Positions 1 through 7,456 of a DNA stretch of 17,576 bases are shown piece after piece. Each line of letters opens with the position of its first letter. Positions within the stretch are counted from its first letter, which is position 1. The notes beneath the pieces were generated by a model. The model was not told where the DNA came from, searched no databases, and saw nothing but the letters and a program-made list of their open reading frames with translations. Position numbers and translations under genes: made by a program. Origin of the DNA: an uncultured Eubacteriales bacterium (GTDB lineage: Bacteria > Bacillota > Clostridia > Monoglobales > Monoglobaceae); the NCBI GenBank assembly GCA_900542675.1, contig UQOT01000043.1, positions 1-17,576 of the forward strand. The letters are read 5' to 3'.

Positions 1-1194
1 CTCTAAATTTCTGTCAATTCTGTCAAACAGCTCCATACGAACTCTTGTGCGTTTTATTTTCTTCCATCCCGCATCCTGCTTCTCGGAAAGCGTTTTGAGT
101 GAATTAATCGAAGAGTCAAACCAAACCTCTCCGCCGCTTCCCTCGGAAATCAGTAAAAGGCCTGCATTAATGGCGCTTTCATAGATATCATTCGTAAACT
201 TTTCACTGCACGCCGCAGCTCCCGGGATTGCAGTATGCAAAATACTCTCATTTGACGGTGTTGCCGCAATCACACCCGCTTGTCTTGCAACAGCTTCAGC
301 GCCTTTAATCTCAATTCCGTTACTGTCTGCAAATGTACTGCCGGTAGTAATCACAAGCTCTGAGTCAAATTCTTTTGCCTTATTTATGCGCTCTTTAATA
401 TCTGTATCCGTATCATATCCAATAACACCTACAAGGTTCTTGCCGCCTTTATACGCCTCTTTGACATACTCAAAAAGCAGCTTCTGAATATCTACACTTG
501 CATCACTTCCGCCTAACGGCTTAATAGTATCAAGCGTAATAACATTGTAGTTATAAGGTTCAAGAGCTGAAAACGCGTCCGAATAATTCTTTGCTGTAAC
601 GGCAGGATTTTCACCACCCGAAAGCGCCGCGTTTTCTACAAATACGTCGTCTCCGCCGCCGCTTACCGATTGCGCCTTGAAATAGACTGACTTGTTATTA
701 ATGGCATCAATTAAGGCTGCCGCCGCACCCGTTTCGCTATCATATATAGCATTGAAACTCTCAATCACAATATTTGTTTTTTCATATGCCGTAAACGTCA
801 TTGTGTTTTCATCAAACAAGTTTTTCTTTACAGAAACTGAAACATTTCTTTTGCCGGGATACAGTGCCGTAATCTTCACCGCATTGTTCAGTGTTACCTC
901 TGCACAGTTGCCACCGTTTCCCATACGATATACATAAAGAGTACTGAGTCCTCCTTTGGCAAACGACTGTGCAACTCCAACCGTACCTCCTGTTCCGTAT
1001 ACGACCTCTAAACTCTCTGATATATTGTTGCCCGAGAACTCAACGACCTCGTCGAGCGGTCCGAAATCAGCGCTGATGGGTATAGCTCCAACACCATCAA
1101 TTGCCTGTGCTGTGGTATCAGCCTTTGGCGTGTCATAATTCTTATATATTCCGGGACGTACTTTTTTCTCTTCACATTCAAAAAATGCTCCCAT
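1..1194 (-). CDS. Phage tail sheath protein (3' end outside window)
   Basis: The frame is open from an ATG at 1194 to the window edge (398 codons), preceded by an AGGTGAGG ribosome binding site 9 bases upstream of the ATG. The product starts MGAFFECEEKKVRPGIYKNY, the RPGIY-type opening typical of sheath proteins of PBSX-like and clostridial phages. It continues through a GGD/GGS-rich subtilisin-like sheath core and reaches RTRVRMELFDRIDRNLE, close to the conserved C-terminal region. Sheath subunits polymerise around the tail tube and contract to drive it through the host envelope. The usual family length is about 430-480 residues, so probably only 50-80 residues are missing. It starts 1 base after the previous gene stops, so it is in the same operon. 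Confidence 0.9.
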   Translation of the reverse strand, partial: MGAFFECEEKKVRPGIYKNYDTPKADTTAQAIDGVGAIPISADFGPLDEVVEFSGNNISESLEVVYGTGGTVGVAQSFAKGGLSTLYVYRMGNGGNCAEVTLNNAVKITALYPGKRNVSVSVKKNLFDENTMTFTAYEKTNIVIESFNAIYDSETGAAAALIDAINNKSVYFKAQSVSGGGDDVFVENAALSGGENPAVTAKNYSDAFSALEPYNYNVITLDTIKPLGGSDASVDIQKLLFEYVKEAYKGGKNLVGVIGYDTDTDIKERINKAKEFDSELVITTGSTFADSNGIEIKGAEAVARQAGVIAATPSNESILHTAIPGAAACSEKFTNDIYESAINAGLLLISEGSGGEVWFDSSINSLKTLSEKQDAGWKKIKRTRVRMELFDRIDRNLE

Positions 1195-1195
1195 T

Positions 1196-1459
1196 TTACT
1201 TTACCTCACCTTTCAAAAATTTCTTAATAATCTCCTTCACTTCGCTTTCTGTGTACTTAGCTGAAGGATTGAGTGCAGCCCTGAGTATATACGGCTTTAC
1301 GCCGAAAACCTTATCGGCAGCCTCCGCAAGCTCGTCCACCGTATATTTCATCTCTTTCTTGCAGTCATCGGACGTTTCCGAGGACTGCGTAATATTTGAA
1401 TTTAAAACAGAACTGCTATTTGCAACTGTGTTTTCTTTTTTACTGTTTCTTGTTGCCAT
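1196..1459 (-). CDS. Small phage protein of unknown function next to sheath
   Basis: This is an 87-residue protein. The N-terminal half (about residues 1-36) is rich in Ser, Asn and Lys and probably disordered. The C-terminal half (about 37-87) is charged and predicted helical, with the segment YTVDELAEAADKVFGVKPY and a Lys/Glu-rich end. It overlaps the preceding gene by 20 bases and has its own GGAGA site inside that gene. I do not recognise a named family. The position between tail terminator and sheath is a common place for small tail-assembly or regulatory proteins in PBSX-like phages, but the role here is not shown by the sequence. Confidence 0.7.
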   Translation of the reverse strand: MATRNSKKENTVANSSSVLNSNITQSSETSDDCKKEMKYTVDELAEAADKVFGVKPYILRAALNPSAKYTESEVKEIIKKFLKGEVK

Positions 1460-2336
1460 TTCTCGCTCTCCTCTCGTTTATATATATCTTATTTAGTTTT
1501 TCTGCATCGGGCATAATATTGAGTACACAATACGTACACTCAGACAGTATCTCACCCGTTCTGTATTCATCGCTCCCCGGCACAACCTTATTCATATGGT
1601 CTATTCTCATAAGCGTATCGTCATCAAGCCGCAAACATTTTTGCTTGTTCATAGCGCAAAGCATACTTTGTGCCAGATTGCTGCGTATATTAAAGTCAGG
1701 CGCAAATATATGTCCACGAACCTCTGCCGTATACCACGTTCCCGCATAAGTAGAGGGTATATAAGAACACGGCGAAACCTTTTCCGACCTAAAGTATATC
1801 GCCGGACTCAAGTTTGATGGACAAAAAACTTTCGGTGTCGTATCCAAACCAATTACTGTTGAATTCGGAAGCAACCATTTTGCCCAATAATTCAACGCTC
1901 CAATATAATCGGGGTGATTGATATTTTGCTTAGGGAATGCCAAAAACCCGAACGATAAGGCGGCTGCGCTTATTTCTTTCTGCGGGTTTGTATCGTAGTA
2001 AGTTTGCAGCCACTGTACCGAAACTATCTCGCTGTCAGACGTGAATATGTAACCGTCAATTGCGGCTTTAATAGTTTCACTAAGCTCTTCAGGAGTTTCG
2101 GAATTTAAATTGTGACAATAAATATTAATGTCAAGCGTTCCGCTTACATCGTTTTCGGCATCGTCTCGTCTGCTTATATAAAACACAATTCTTGGAAACT
2201 GAACCGCACTCCAATCGTCTGCGACATCACTTGGCGCAGACCTGTTAAAAACAGCAGGAACACCATTGTATTCAGCAATTCTTCCATTTAATTTGTGGTG
2301 CTCAGATAAGTACTCGTATATTATTTCTTCAAGCAT
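1440..2336 (-). CDS. Probable tail terminator / tail completion protein, double-domain
   Basis: This 298-residue protein lies between the HK97-gp10-like neck protein and the sheath, exactly where tail terminators are encoded. The N-terminal half has the pattern of tail-terminator proteins (DUF3168/gp17-type): a helical start, then a beta strand FPRIVFYISRRDD followed by TLDINIYC and a helix (ETPEELSETIKAAIDG). The C-terminal half (about residues 145-280) repeats the layout loosely, with SPAIYFRSEKV, a strand YTAEVRGHIF, a helix and a final strand TYCVLNI. Single-domain terminators are usually 120-150 residues, so this one looks like a fused or duplicated version. The start at 2336 has a GAGAGGGG site. 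The family call rests on position and fold pattern, not on a clear signature. Confidence 0.6.
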   Translation of the reverse strand: MLEEIIYEYLSEHHKLNGRIAEYNGVPAVFNRSAPSDVADDWSAVQFPRIVFYISRRDDAENDVSGTLDINIYCHNLNSETPEELSETIKAAIDGYIFTSDSEIVSVQWLQTYYDTNPQKEISAAALSFGFLAFPKQNINHPDYIGALNYWAKWLLPNSTVIGLDTTPKVFCPSNLSPAIYFRSEKVSPCSYIPSTYAGTWYTAEVRGHIFAPDFNIRSNLAQSMLCAMNKQKCLRLDDDTLMRIDHMNKVVPGSDEYRTGEILSECTYCVLNIMPDAEKLNKIYINERRARNGNKKQ

Positions 2337-2348
2337 AGTATCCCCTCT

Positions 2349-2759
2349 CTACACATTGTAAGGTTCAGCGAAAATTGCTTCGACCTTAGGAAGTGCCTCC
2401 TGTTGTATCCTGTCTACGTGAGGACGTGCAGAAACGTGATCCGCAACCAAACGCTTGCCAATAGTAGGCACAAATCTTCCCGGTTGCTGAGCGTGACCAT
2501 CCTCAAGAAACGGTCCGTAAAACACATCGTTTTCACTTTTGCATATTACGCCGCTTCCCGTATTCTCGGTATTCGGTCTGAAGCCGCTGCGATAATTACC
2601 CGTGACAACGCCCGGCGGTGAACCGGGTGCCGATGGTGATGAACCTGAACACACTTTAAATGAAGTATTGTTTATAGCTGTTGACGCATTAGGTCCGCGC
2701 CGCCTTATCTCGCTCAATATTTTTTGCTTTTTCTCCGCCCAAAGACTTGATAAGCTCAT
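2349..2759 (-). CDS. HK97 gp10-like neck / minor tail component
   Basis: The 136-residue product has the gp10-family layout: a Gly/Pro-rich middle with TGNYRSGFRP, then YGPFLEDGHAQQPGRFVP and a helical tail ADHVSARPHVDRIQQEAL. The family sits at the head-tail joint or tail top and helps attach tail to head. I chose the ATG at 2759 (MSLSSLWAEKK) because AAAGGA lies 9 bases upstream. An upstream TTG (2780) and ATG (2768) are in frame but less well spaced. With this start the gene still overlaps the 3' end of the head-closure gene by 71 bases in a different frame, which is unusually long for this operon. Confidence 0.75.
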   Translation of the reverse strand: MSLSSLWAEKKQKILSEIRRRGPNASTAINNTSFKVCSGSSPSAPGSPPGVVTGNYRSGFRPNTENTGSGVICKSENDVFYGPFLEDGHAQQPGRFVPTIGKRLVADHVSARPHVDRIQQEALPKVEAIFAEPYNV

Positions 2760-3120
2760 ATACCTCATTCCTTTCCTCAACCTCGTATATTACGGTTAAC
2801 TCCAAGTTTCCGGGATTATTTATACCCCTGATATAAAAACACCGACCGTCGTTTAAAACTAAAACGTCGGTCGGTGCTGCTTTTACCATTGCACCATATT
2901 GGATTATCCTGTGGGTAACCGGATGTCTTTTTTGTGCCCATTCCTCTTTTTCCTTTGGGTCTGCACAAGTAATCAAACCGTATATACTCTGCTCTTTACT
3001 CTTGTAAGACGCCGTGCCAACAGTCCCATTGCTGCGAATATTCGGAATTTCTTTGTATATCAGAAATTCTTTAAAACCCTGTCCGGGAATAATGTTTGCT
3101 CTAAACATATTCTCACCCAT
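2689..3120 (-). CDS. Head closure / head-tail adaptor protein (SPP1 gp16-like)
   Basis: The 143-residue product carries the typical adaptor core: EEWAQKRHPVTHRIIQYGAM, then APTDVLVLNDGRCFYIRGI and LELTVIYEVEE. These small beta-barrel proteins plug the connector after DNA packaging and form the docking surface for the tail. The first ATG (3120) follows the previous stop codon directly. An in-frame ATG at 3108 (MFRANIIPGQG) has a better-placed GGGTGAG site and may be the real start. The C-terminal 24 residues are Lys/Arg/Glu-rich and overlap the next gene. Confidence 0.75.
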   Translation of the reverse strand: MGENMFRANIIPGQGFKEFLIYKEIPNIRSNGTVGTASYKSKEQSIYGLITCADPKEKEEWAQKRHPVTHRIIQYGAMVKAAPTDVLVLNDGRCFYIRGINNPGNLELTVIYEVEERNEVYELIKSLGGEKAKNIERDKAART

Positions 3121-3516
3121 TTACCCTTTCAGATTATTTGAGTGCATATCCTCATAAAAATATGGTCTCGCCGTTGGGTTTTCAAAACCCGCGCCGGTAT
3201 TCCCGGGCGCAGAACTTGAATTTTTCTCCAATTTATCAAGCATTGCCTTATAGGTTTCAACTCTCTCATTGAAGTTATAACTTACGCCGTCAATCCTGGT
3301 CGACACTTGGTGCGAATATTTCATAAGAATTGCCCTTAAGCATTCAATTTTAGCTTTTTTCCAATTCGGATATTCGTGAATAACCTCGCGATACTCTTCG
3401 TCCGAAAGTGCCGCCGTCAATTCTCCGGGTTCAAATACTGTATCGCCGAGCTGAAACCTCATTCTGTCAACGCTTCTATTTGTGATATTATCCGGGTTAT
3501 AGCTGTATGTAGGCAT
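3121..3516 (-). CDS. Phage head-tail connector (gp6-like / YqbG-like)
   Basis: This 131-residue protein starts MPTYSYNPDNITNRSVDRMR and then has FQLGDT and LSDEEYREVI, followed by helices containing KAKIECLRAILMKYS and a Val/Tyr-rich region. The DRMRFQLGDT block followed by LSDEEY is typical of first-connector proteins in PBSX/skin-type phages, which dock under the portal ring. The ATG overlaps the preceding stop codon (TAATG), so translation is coupled. The C-terminus (about 95-131) is Ser/Gly/Asn-rich and likely flexible. Confidence 0.75.
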   Translation of the reverse strand: MPTYSYNPDNITNRSVDRMRFQLGDTVFEPGELTAALSDEEYREVIHEYPNWKKAKIECLRAILMKYSHQVSTRIDGVSYNFNERVETYKAMLDKLEKNSSSAPGNTGAGFENPTARPYFYEDMHSNNLKG

Positions 3517-3995
3517 TACTTGTCACCGCCGACATCATTGTCAATGTTGTTCTCGGATGTTTCATTTGCATCCATATTGCCGCACAGTAGCTTATCAGAT
3601 ATCTTCTTAAGTGCCGCTTTGGGCTTCTGTCTATGCTCTACAGCATTAAGCATCTTATACACATTGATATCGGTTATATTTAAAATTGCTGTAACCGCTT
3701 CGTCAGATGACAACTGAGCAATTAAAAACACTTCTTGTATACTCCCGATATCGGCCAAAATGTTTTCTGTTCCGTTATCAGATGCATTCAATGTAATAAC
3801 AATATCTTTAGAGGAAATCTCCGCAGAATTTACGGAGATTTCCTTATCCCGGTTGTCAGTCACAACCTCGCTTATAATACCGTAATGCTTAAGTCTCGCT
3901 CCTTCATACGCCGCCATATCCTCGGGGTTTATAATATCGCCTTTTAAGAACATTTTGCCGTTTATGCGTATCGGCTTATTGGCAACATAACTCAT
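3516..3995 (-). CDS. Phage head-associated protein of unknown function
   Basis: The product is 159 residues from an ATG at 3995 that has an excellent GGAGGTGAC site. The open frame runs further upstream into the capsid gene, but that part is a shadow. The N-terminal 45 residues (SYVANKPIRINGKMFLKGDI) look like a short beta domain seen in small phage head-region proteins that follow the capsid gene, such as YqbF-like proteins. The C-terminal part has a Leu/Ile-rich helical stretch and an Asp/Asn/Glu-rich tail. The position right after the major capsid protein suggests a head role, but I do not recognise a defined function. Confidence 0.7.
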   Translation of the reverse strand: MSYVANKPIRINGKMFLKGDIINPEDMAAYEGARLKHYGIISEVVTDNRDKEISVNSAEISSKDIVITLNASDNGTENILADIGSIQEVFLIAQLSSDEAVTAILNITDINVYKMLNAVEHRQKPKAALKKISDKLLCGNMDANETSENNIDNDVGGDK

Positions 3996-4009
3996 ATTGT
4001 CACCTCCGA

Positions 4010-5053
4010 TTACGCTTTGGGAGTAACTGCCTTTGAGAAGAAACAACCCAAATCTTTGCAAACAACCTTCATATCCTGCGACATCATTCCACCGATGTAA
4101 TGCGAATATGTACCTTCTTCTCCCTCCCACTCAATAATAGGCAACGTAAGAGATGAACCGGCTATTCCCATAGATGCATTAACAGCCTGACCCATATCCC
4201 ATCTGAATGTATATCCTGCGGTCGGCTCATCAATCATCGGCGTTTTCGCTGCATAGCATAAAAGCATAGAATTCTCATCGCAAATAAACTGCATATCTCC
4301 GTTCTCGCCAAGCCTTGACGTGTTCCATATAGCGTCAAAGACAACGACCTCTTCAAGTCCAAATATAGCCGCAAGTGCCTGAGGCGTAACCTTTGCCGGA
4401 CTGCTTGTAGTGCCGCCGTAAATAACCCTGCTCATAATATCCGGATGCTGAACAAGATAATCAAGCACTCTCTGACCAAGTCCGAGTTTGTTCGGTTCCC
4501 TGCCTGTTTCCTTTTTGATGTCCGTTTTAGCCTGCGCAATAACGCCTATAGGATCTGAATTTGCATTGTCAAACGGCACGAAATCAGCCGATGACATACC
4601 GCCCACAAGGTCTCTTCCCCAAACTCCGGGCTTAAAATAGCCCTTTGCAAACATTTTATTTGAATGTATAAACATTTTCTGAGCGATAACACGAGCCTTA
4701 TTTTGACGGATATTAATTAATCCGGGAGCACCGGTTCTTATAAGGTCAGACTGAACGATATCGTCATACCCAAGTATAATCTGGTCTACCTCGCATTTGT
4801 AATTATGGTTATTGTAGCTCACTACCGTCGGGTCAACCTTTCCCATAATAGGCTTGCGCTGAACATCATCGCGAAGCAAATCATCCTTTGAAAACTCATA
4901 ATATGTACCAGTTGATGTAGGCACCGGAACCTCCGGAAAAAACGATGTAGCTCCTCCATTCATATCCTGCATATACGCTACGCTTATATTTGTAAGCGGA
5001 ATATTCACCGGTGTTCTGCTTTTAAGTATTCTGTTTAAAACTTCATTAGCCAT
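4010..5053 (-). CDS. Major capsid protein
   Basis: This 347-residue protein is followed closely by connector genes and preceded by decoration, scaffold and protease genes, which is the standard place for the major head subunit. The sequence is consistent with an HK97-type capsid fold of the P2/lambda-E-like kind: a helical N-terminus (ANEVLNRILKSRTP), a long region with VDPTVVSYNNHNYKCEVDQI, a spine helix region with NIRQNKARVIAQKMFIHSNK, and a C-terminal beta-rich domain ending in MKVVCKDLGCFF. It forms the icosahedral shell. The ATG at 5053 has an AGGAGGT-type site just upstream. Confidence 0.85.
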   Translation of the reverse strand: MANEVLNRILKSRTPVNIPLTNISVAYMQDMNGGATSFFPEVPVPTSTGTYYEFSKDDLLRDDVQRKPIMGKVDPTVVSYNNHNYKCEVDQIILGYDDIVQSDLIRTGAPGLINIRQNKARVIAQKMFIHSNKMFAKGYFKPGVWGRDLVGGMSSADFVPFDNANSDPIGVIAQAKTDIKKETGREPNKLGLGQRVLDYLVQHPDIMSRVIYGGTTSSPAKVTPQALAAIFGLEEVVVFDAIWNTSRLGENGDMQFICDENSMLLCYAAKTPMIDEPTAGYTFRWDMGQAVNASMGIAGSSLTLPIIEWEGEEGTYSHYIGGMMSQDMKVVCKDLGCFFSKAVTPKA

Positions 5054-5067
5054 TGTCCTTTTACCTC

Positions 5068-5463
5068 CTAAACTTTATAATAATTAACAGTTTCAACCGT
5101 ACCGATTGAGTCGGCGCTGAAATTGTCAAGCGCTACAGCGCATACAAAATCATTTGCTGCCGCTGCAACAAGCTTTCCGTTTGTTCCCGTTGTAAGTTCA
5201 GCGCCACACGCTACCTCTTCACCGATAGCAGCGACACCAACGCCAAAAATTTGATACGAAACTGTGTCACCTTTTCCGATGATTGCATCGTTGTCGATTG
5301 TGATAATACCTATAGGCTTTTCGCCTTTTGTATCACAAAGAACTATTTCGCCGTTTTCGTTAAACTTAACAACCTTGCCGCCCGAAATATCTATATCGGC
5401 TCCGGCTATCCCTGTTCTCGTCGGCGATGTATTAATAGCGTTAGTCATATATTGTCTTGACAT
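5068..5463 (-). CDS. Capsid decoration / cement protein (DUF2190-like)
   Basis: This is a 131-residue, Gly/Ala/Val-rich, all-beta protein. Its segments KVVKFNENGEIVLCDTKGEK and PIGIITIDND, followed by VSYQIFGVGVAAIG, match the DUF2190 pattern of head decoration proteins. These bind the outside of the expanded capsid and stabilise it. The gene lies directly before the major capsid gene with a TTGGAGGGG site, which fits the need for large amounts of both proteins. Confidence 0.75.
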   Translation of the reverse strand: MSRQYMTNAINTSPTRTGIAGADIDISGGKVVKFNENGEIVLCDTKGEKPIGIITIDNDAIIGKGDTVSYQIFGVGVAAIGEEVACGAELTTGTNGKLVAAAANDFVCAVALDNFSADSIGTVETVNYYKV

Positions 5464-5465
5464 AA

Positions 5466-6551
5466 TTATTCCCCTCCAATCTCATTGTCGTACTCATTCA
5501 TAAGTTCCGGATTGTTCTGCCACACCTGTGCCATAGCCTGCGAGTCGGATAAATTCTGATTGCTCTTTTTAATTTCCGCCGCCATCTTCTTTGCCTTTGC
5601 TATCACTGCACCATCTTCCGCGTTGTTGTGCCCGCTGCGGCCGACTTCTTCAAACACCCTTGATTTATTAACCGCCTCGACCGTGCTGTCAAGCACGCTT
5701 ATCATATCATCATAAGCACTGCCGCCCGCGTCCTTAAGGCTCTTGAGCAACGGCGCAAGCTCTTCGGGCTTTTTTCCGATAACCTCATACTTCTTAGCAA
5801 CACTCTTAATCTCTTTAAGCTCGGTTTCTTCACGGAACTTTTTGAGATTATCTAACTCCTGTGCAACTGCGGGATGAAGACCCTTATAAACGTCATCCTT
5901 TTTACCGTCTTCTGTCGTTTGAATGCCGTGCTTATCTCCATCGCTTCCGCCCTCTTTAGTCGTCGACTGTTCCGCTTTGGTTTTCTTATCGTCTGCCGCG
6001 CCTGTCGGGTTATTTTCCTCTTTCTTTACGCCCGCCTTCTCAGCGATGGCTTTAAGCTGCTTTGCCTCTTCGGCAGTGAGCTTGTTCACATCAATATCTT
6101 CAAATTTCATATCCGATACATCTCCTTTAATAAGATTTTTATTTTTATCAGCTGCTAAGCCCTTAACTATGCTTTCAACAGCTTCATTATTTTTTTCGGT
6201 AATATCGATTATATAATCGCCGACTTTACCTTCGCTCCAATTTTCAATTGAACAACCCGCCGCGCCGTAAAACTCATCTAAGCTTTTGTTCATCATATCC
6301 GACTTGTTTTTTATATCATCATCTGAAAGAATACTGATTAAACTGCGCGTCAACGCGTCTGAAAAATCCCAAATCTGACGATAAACCTCATCATATCCTG
6401 CAATTTTGATATTATCAGTAAAACTTTTAGCTGATTTAGTAAAATTCTTTCTGCGTTTAAATATCATAACATCCGCATCGGGGTTGGCTCCCTCGGGCAC
6501 AAAATCAACCTTTTTGATTATTAAATCTTTAAGCTTTGGCATTTTATTCAT
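5466..6551 (-). CDS. Probable capsid scaffolding protein
   Basis: The 361-residue product lies between the prohead protease and the decoration/capsid genes, where scaffolds are encoded. The N-terminal segment (PKLKDLIIKKVDFVPEGANP) is a pattern often found next to or fused with XkdF-type proteases. The middle (about 165-250) is very charged and low-complexity, rich in Lys, Glu, Asp, Gly and Thr. The C-terminal half is helical and coiled-coil-like, with LDNLKKFREETELKEIKSV and SDSQAMAQVWQNNPELMNEY. These features fit a scaffold that templates the procapsid and is then removed by the protease. The ATG at 6551 follows GGAGG and overlaps the protease stop by 8 bases. An in-frame ATG at 6542 is an alternative. 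Confidence 0.7.
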   Translation of the reverse strand: MNKMPKLKDLIIKKVDFVPEGANPDADVMIFKRRKNFTKSAKSFTDNIKIAGYDEVYRQIWDFSDALTRSLISILSDDDIKNKSDMMNKSLDEFYGAAGCSIENWSEGKVGDYIIDITEKNNEAVESIVKGLAADKNKNLIKGDVSDMKFEDIDVNKLTAEEAKQLKAIAEKAGVKKEENNPTGAADDKKTKAEQSTTKEGGSDGDKHGIQTTEDGKKDDVYKGLHPAVAQELDNLKKFREETELKEIKSVAKKYEVIGKKPEELAPLLKSLKDAGGSAYDDMISVLDSTVEAVNKSRVFEEVGRSGHNNAEDGAVIAKAKKMAAEIKKSNQNLSDSQAMAQVWQNNPELMNEYDNEIGGE

Positions 6552-7008
6552 CTTCCTCCTTTTTTCTTGCTGCACTTCCTTCAATTGAGAACATTGAATA
6601 CGTGCCGTCTTTGACTTTTTCCCATACATCGCTGTCCAGAACTCTCATTCCTATCCACCATCCCTTAGGGAGCGCATCGTCAGAAAGCCCCAAAGCATTC
6701 AATTTTTCTTTTGTAAACACCATCGACTCAACCAAGACAGCTACGCCGCCGCGTTCGTGAAGTTCCCCGCCGTCACGGTATAGTTCCACATACTTATATA
6801 CTGCTTGCTCTAAATCCTCAATGTCAATTTTGTCATCGTCCCAGTCCTTTATCTGTTTGCCATCCCTGCGCACGGCAACACTTGCCCAACCGAATGCCAA
6901 ATGCTGTTCGTCATCGGACTTTTTAATTTCAAATCGCCCTTTGACAACATTATCTGTTTCTCTCGGTTCAGCCCGAGCCTTTGACACGTAATCACTGAAC
7001 ATTTTCAT
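6544..7008 (-). CDS. XkdF-like prohead protease (Peptidase_S78_2 type)
   Basis: The 154-residue product carries the XkdF serine-protease pattern: LAFGWASVAVRRDGKQIKDW, then acidic IDIEDLEQAVYKYV, GELHER with candidate catalytic His84, VLVESMVFTKEKL with candidate nucleophile Ser95, and GWWIGMRVLD and WEKVKDGTYSMFSIEG near the C-terminus. It would process capsid and scaffold during head maturation. The ATG at 7008 has a clean GGAGG site 7 bases upstream. The frame stays open 49 codons further upstream, but that part crosses hairpins and lacks a site of its own. It is the first gene after a 280-base non-coding gap and terminator, so it may have its own promoter or depend on read-through. Confidence 0.85.
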   Translation of the reverse strand: MKMFSDYVSKARAEPRETDNVVKGRFEIKKSDDEQHLAFGWASVAVRRDGKQIKDWDDDKIDIEDLEQAVYKYVELYRDGGELHERGGVAVLVESMVFTKEKLNALGLSDDALPKGWWIGMRVLDSDVWEKVKDGTYSMFSIEGSAARKKEEDE

Positions 7009-7288
7009 AAATTTGCCTCCTGTTTGCTTATTTCGTTTTGATATATCGTTATCATATTGTTTTACATTTTGACCAGTCGTTACTGAGCGAATTATAAGCT
7101 CGTACTTGCGTACGATAGAAAATTCACTCTCGATTTTTGCATAAAATAAAAGCACTCTGCAATTTGCAAAGTGCTTTCTTATGCGGCCCGCATAGGGCTA
7201 TGTCTTTTATGCTGCCCGCTTAGAGCATTATATTAATAATCTACGGGGTTACCGCTTCGCGTATAATGCGAGGGTTAATGCCGTGAAT
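7009..7288 (-). other. Structured intergenic region, candidate leader RNA
   Basis: This is 280 bases without a convincing gene in the middle of an otherwise gapless operon. On the minus strand, in transcription order, it contains: an 8-bp inverted repeat (7262-7269 with 7225-7232); two 17-base near-identical direct repeats, 15 of 17 matching (7207-7223 and 7179-7195); a 15-base palindrome (7180-7194); a strong terminator (7141-7177); and a hairpin TCGTAC-GCAA-GTACGA with a GNRA-type loop near 7110. A copy of TATCATATTGTTTTAC (7050-7065) is shared with the start of the immunity gene (7435-7450). I do not match it to a known RNA family. Confidence 0.5.
7141..7177 (-). terminator. Rho-independent terminator inside head operon
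   Basis: On the minus strand a 13-bp stem (plus-strand arms 7149-7161 and 7165-7177, one G-U pair, 3-base loop) is followed by TTTATTTTAT. It lies downstream of the toxin/immunity pair and upstream of the protease, so it would separate expression of portal-MuF-immunity from that of capsid genes unless anti-terminated. Confidence 0.75.
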
Positions 7289-7456
7289 TTAATTATCTAT
7301 AACCTTTTCGATATCATCTATTGTAATATCAATAGTCTCCCAATCCTCAGTAGAACTGCCTATATCAGCTATAAATACTTTGTTATCAAAGGCTTCAACA
7401 ATAGCTGCTTCGCGTCCATCCTTCAACAAAACAGTATCATATTGTTTTACGACCAT
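7289..7456 (-). CDS. Candidate immunity protein (DUF4926-like) for the MuF toxin domain
   Basis: The 55-residue acidic protein begins MVVKQYDTVLLKDGREAAIV, continues EAFDNKVFIADIG and ends with TIDITIDDIEKVIDN. The YDTVLLKDG opening followed by a small beta-barrel-like pattern resembles DUF4926 proteins. I recall those as frequent neighbours of DUF6883 proteins, which would fit a toxin-immunity pairing. The ATG overlaps the stop codon of the MuF gene by one base (TAATG), with GGAAGTGA upstream, so the pair is translationally coupled. That guarantees immunity whenever the toxin is made. The family call is from memory of the pattern. The small size, acidity and coupling are directly visible. 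Confidence 0.65.
   Translation of the reverse strand: MVVKQYDTVLLKDGREAAIVEAFDNKVFIADIGSSTEDWETIDITIDDIEKVIDN

Noticed and set aside
3996..4130. Longer form of the post-capsid protein starting at 4130
   Set aside because: It would overlap the capsid gene by over 120 bases in another frame. The ATG at 3995 has a perfect GGAGGTGAC site.
7009..7155. N-terminal extension of the prohead protease by 49 residues
   Set aside because: The frame is open, but it crosses a hairpin and the tail of the terminator, has no ribosome site, and the ATG at 7008 has an ideal GGAGG. The XkdF-like domain also begins just after 7008.
7180..7269. tRNA-like or hammerhead-like fold in the intergenic region
   Set aside because: There is no acceptor/anticodon geometry, no CCA end, and no CTGATGA...GAAA core. 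Only generic stems are visible.
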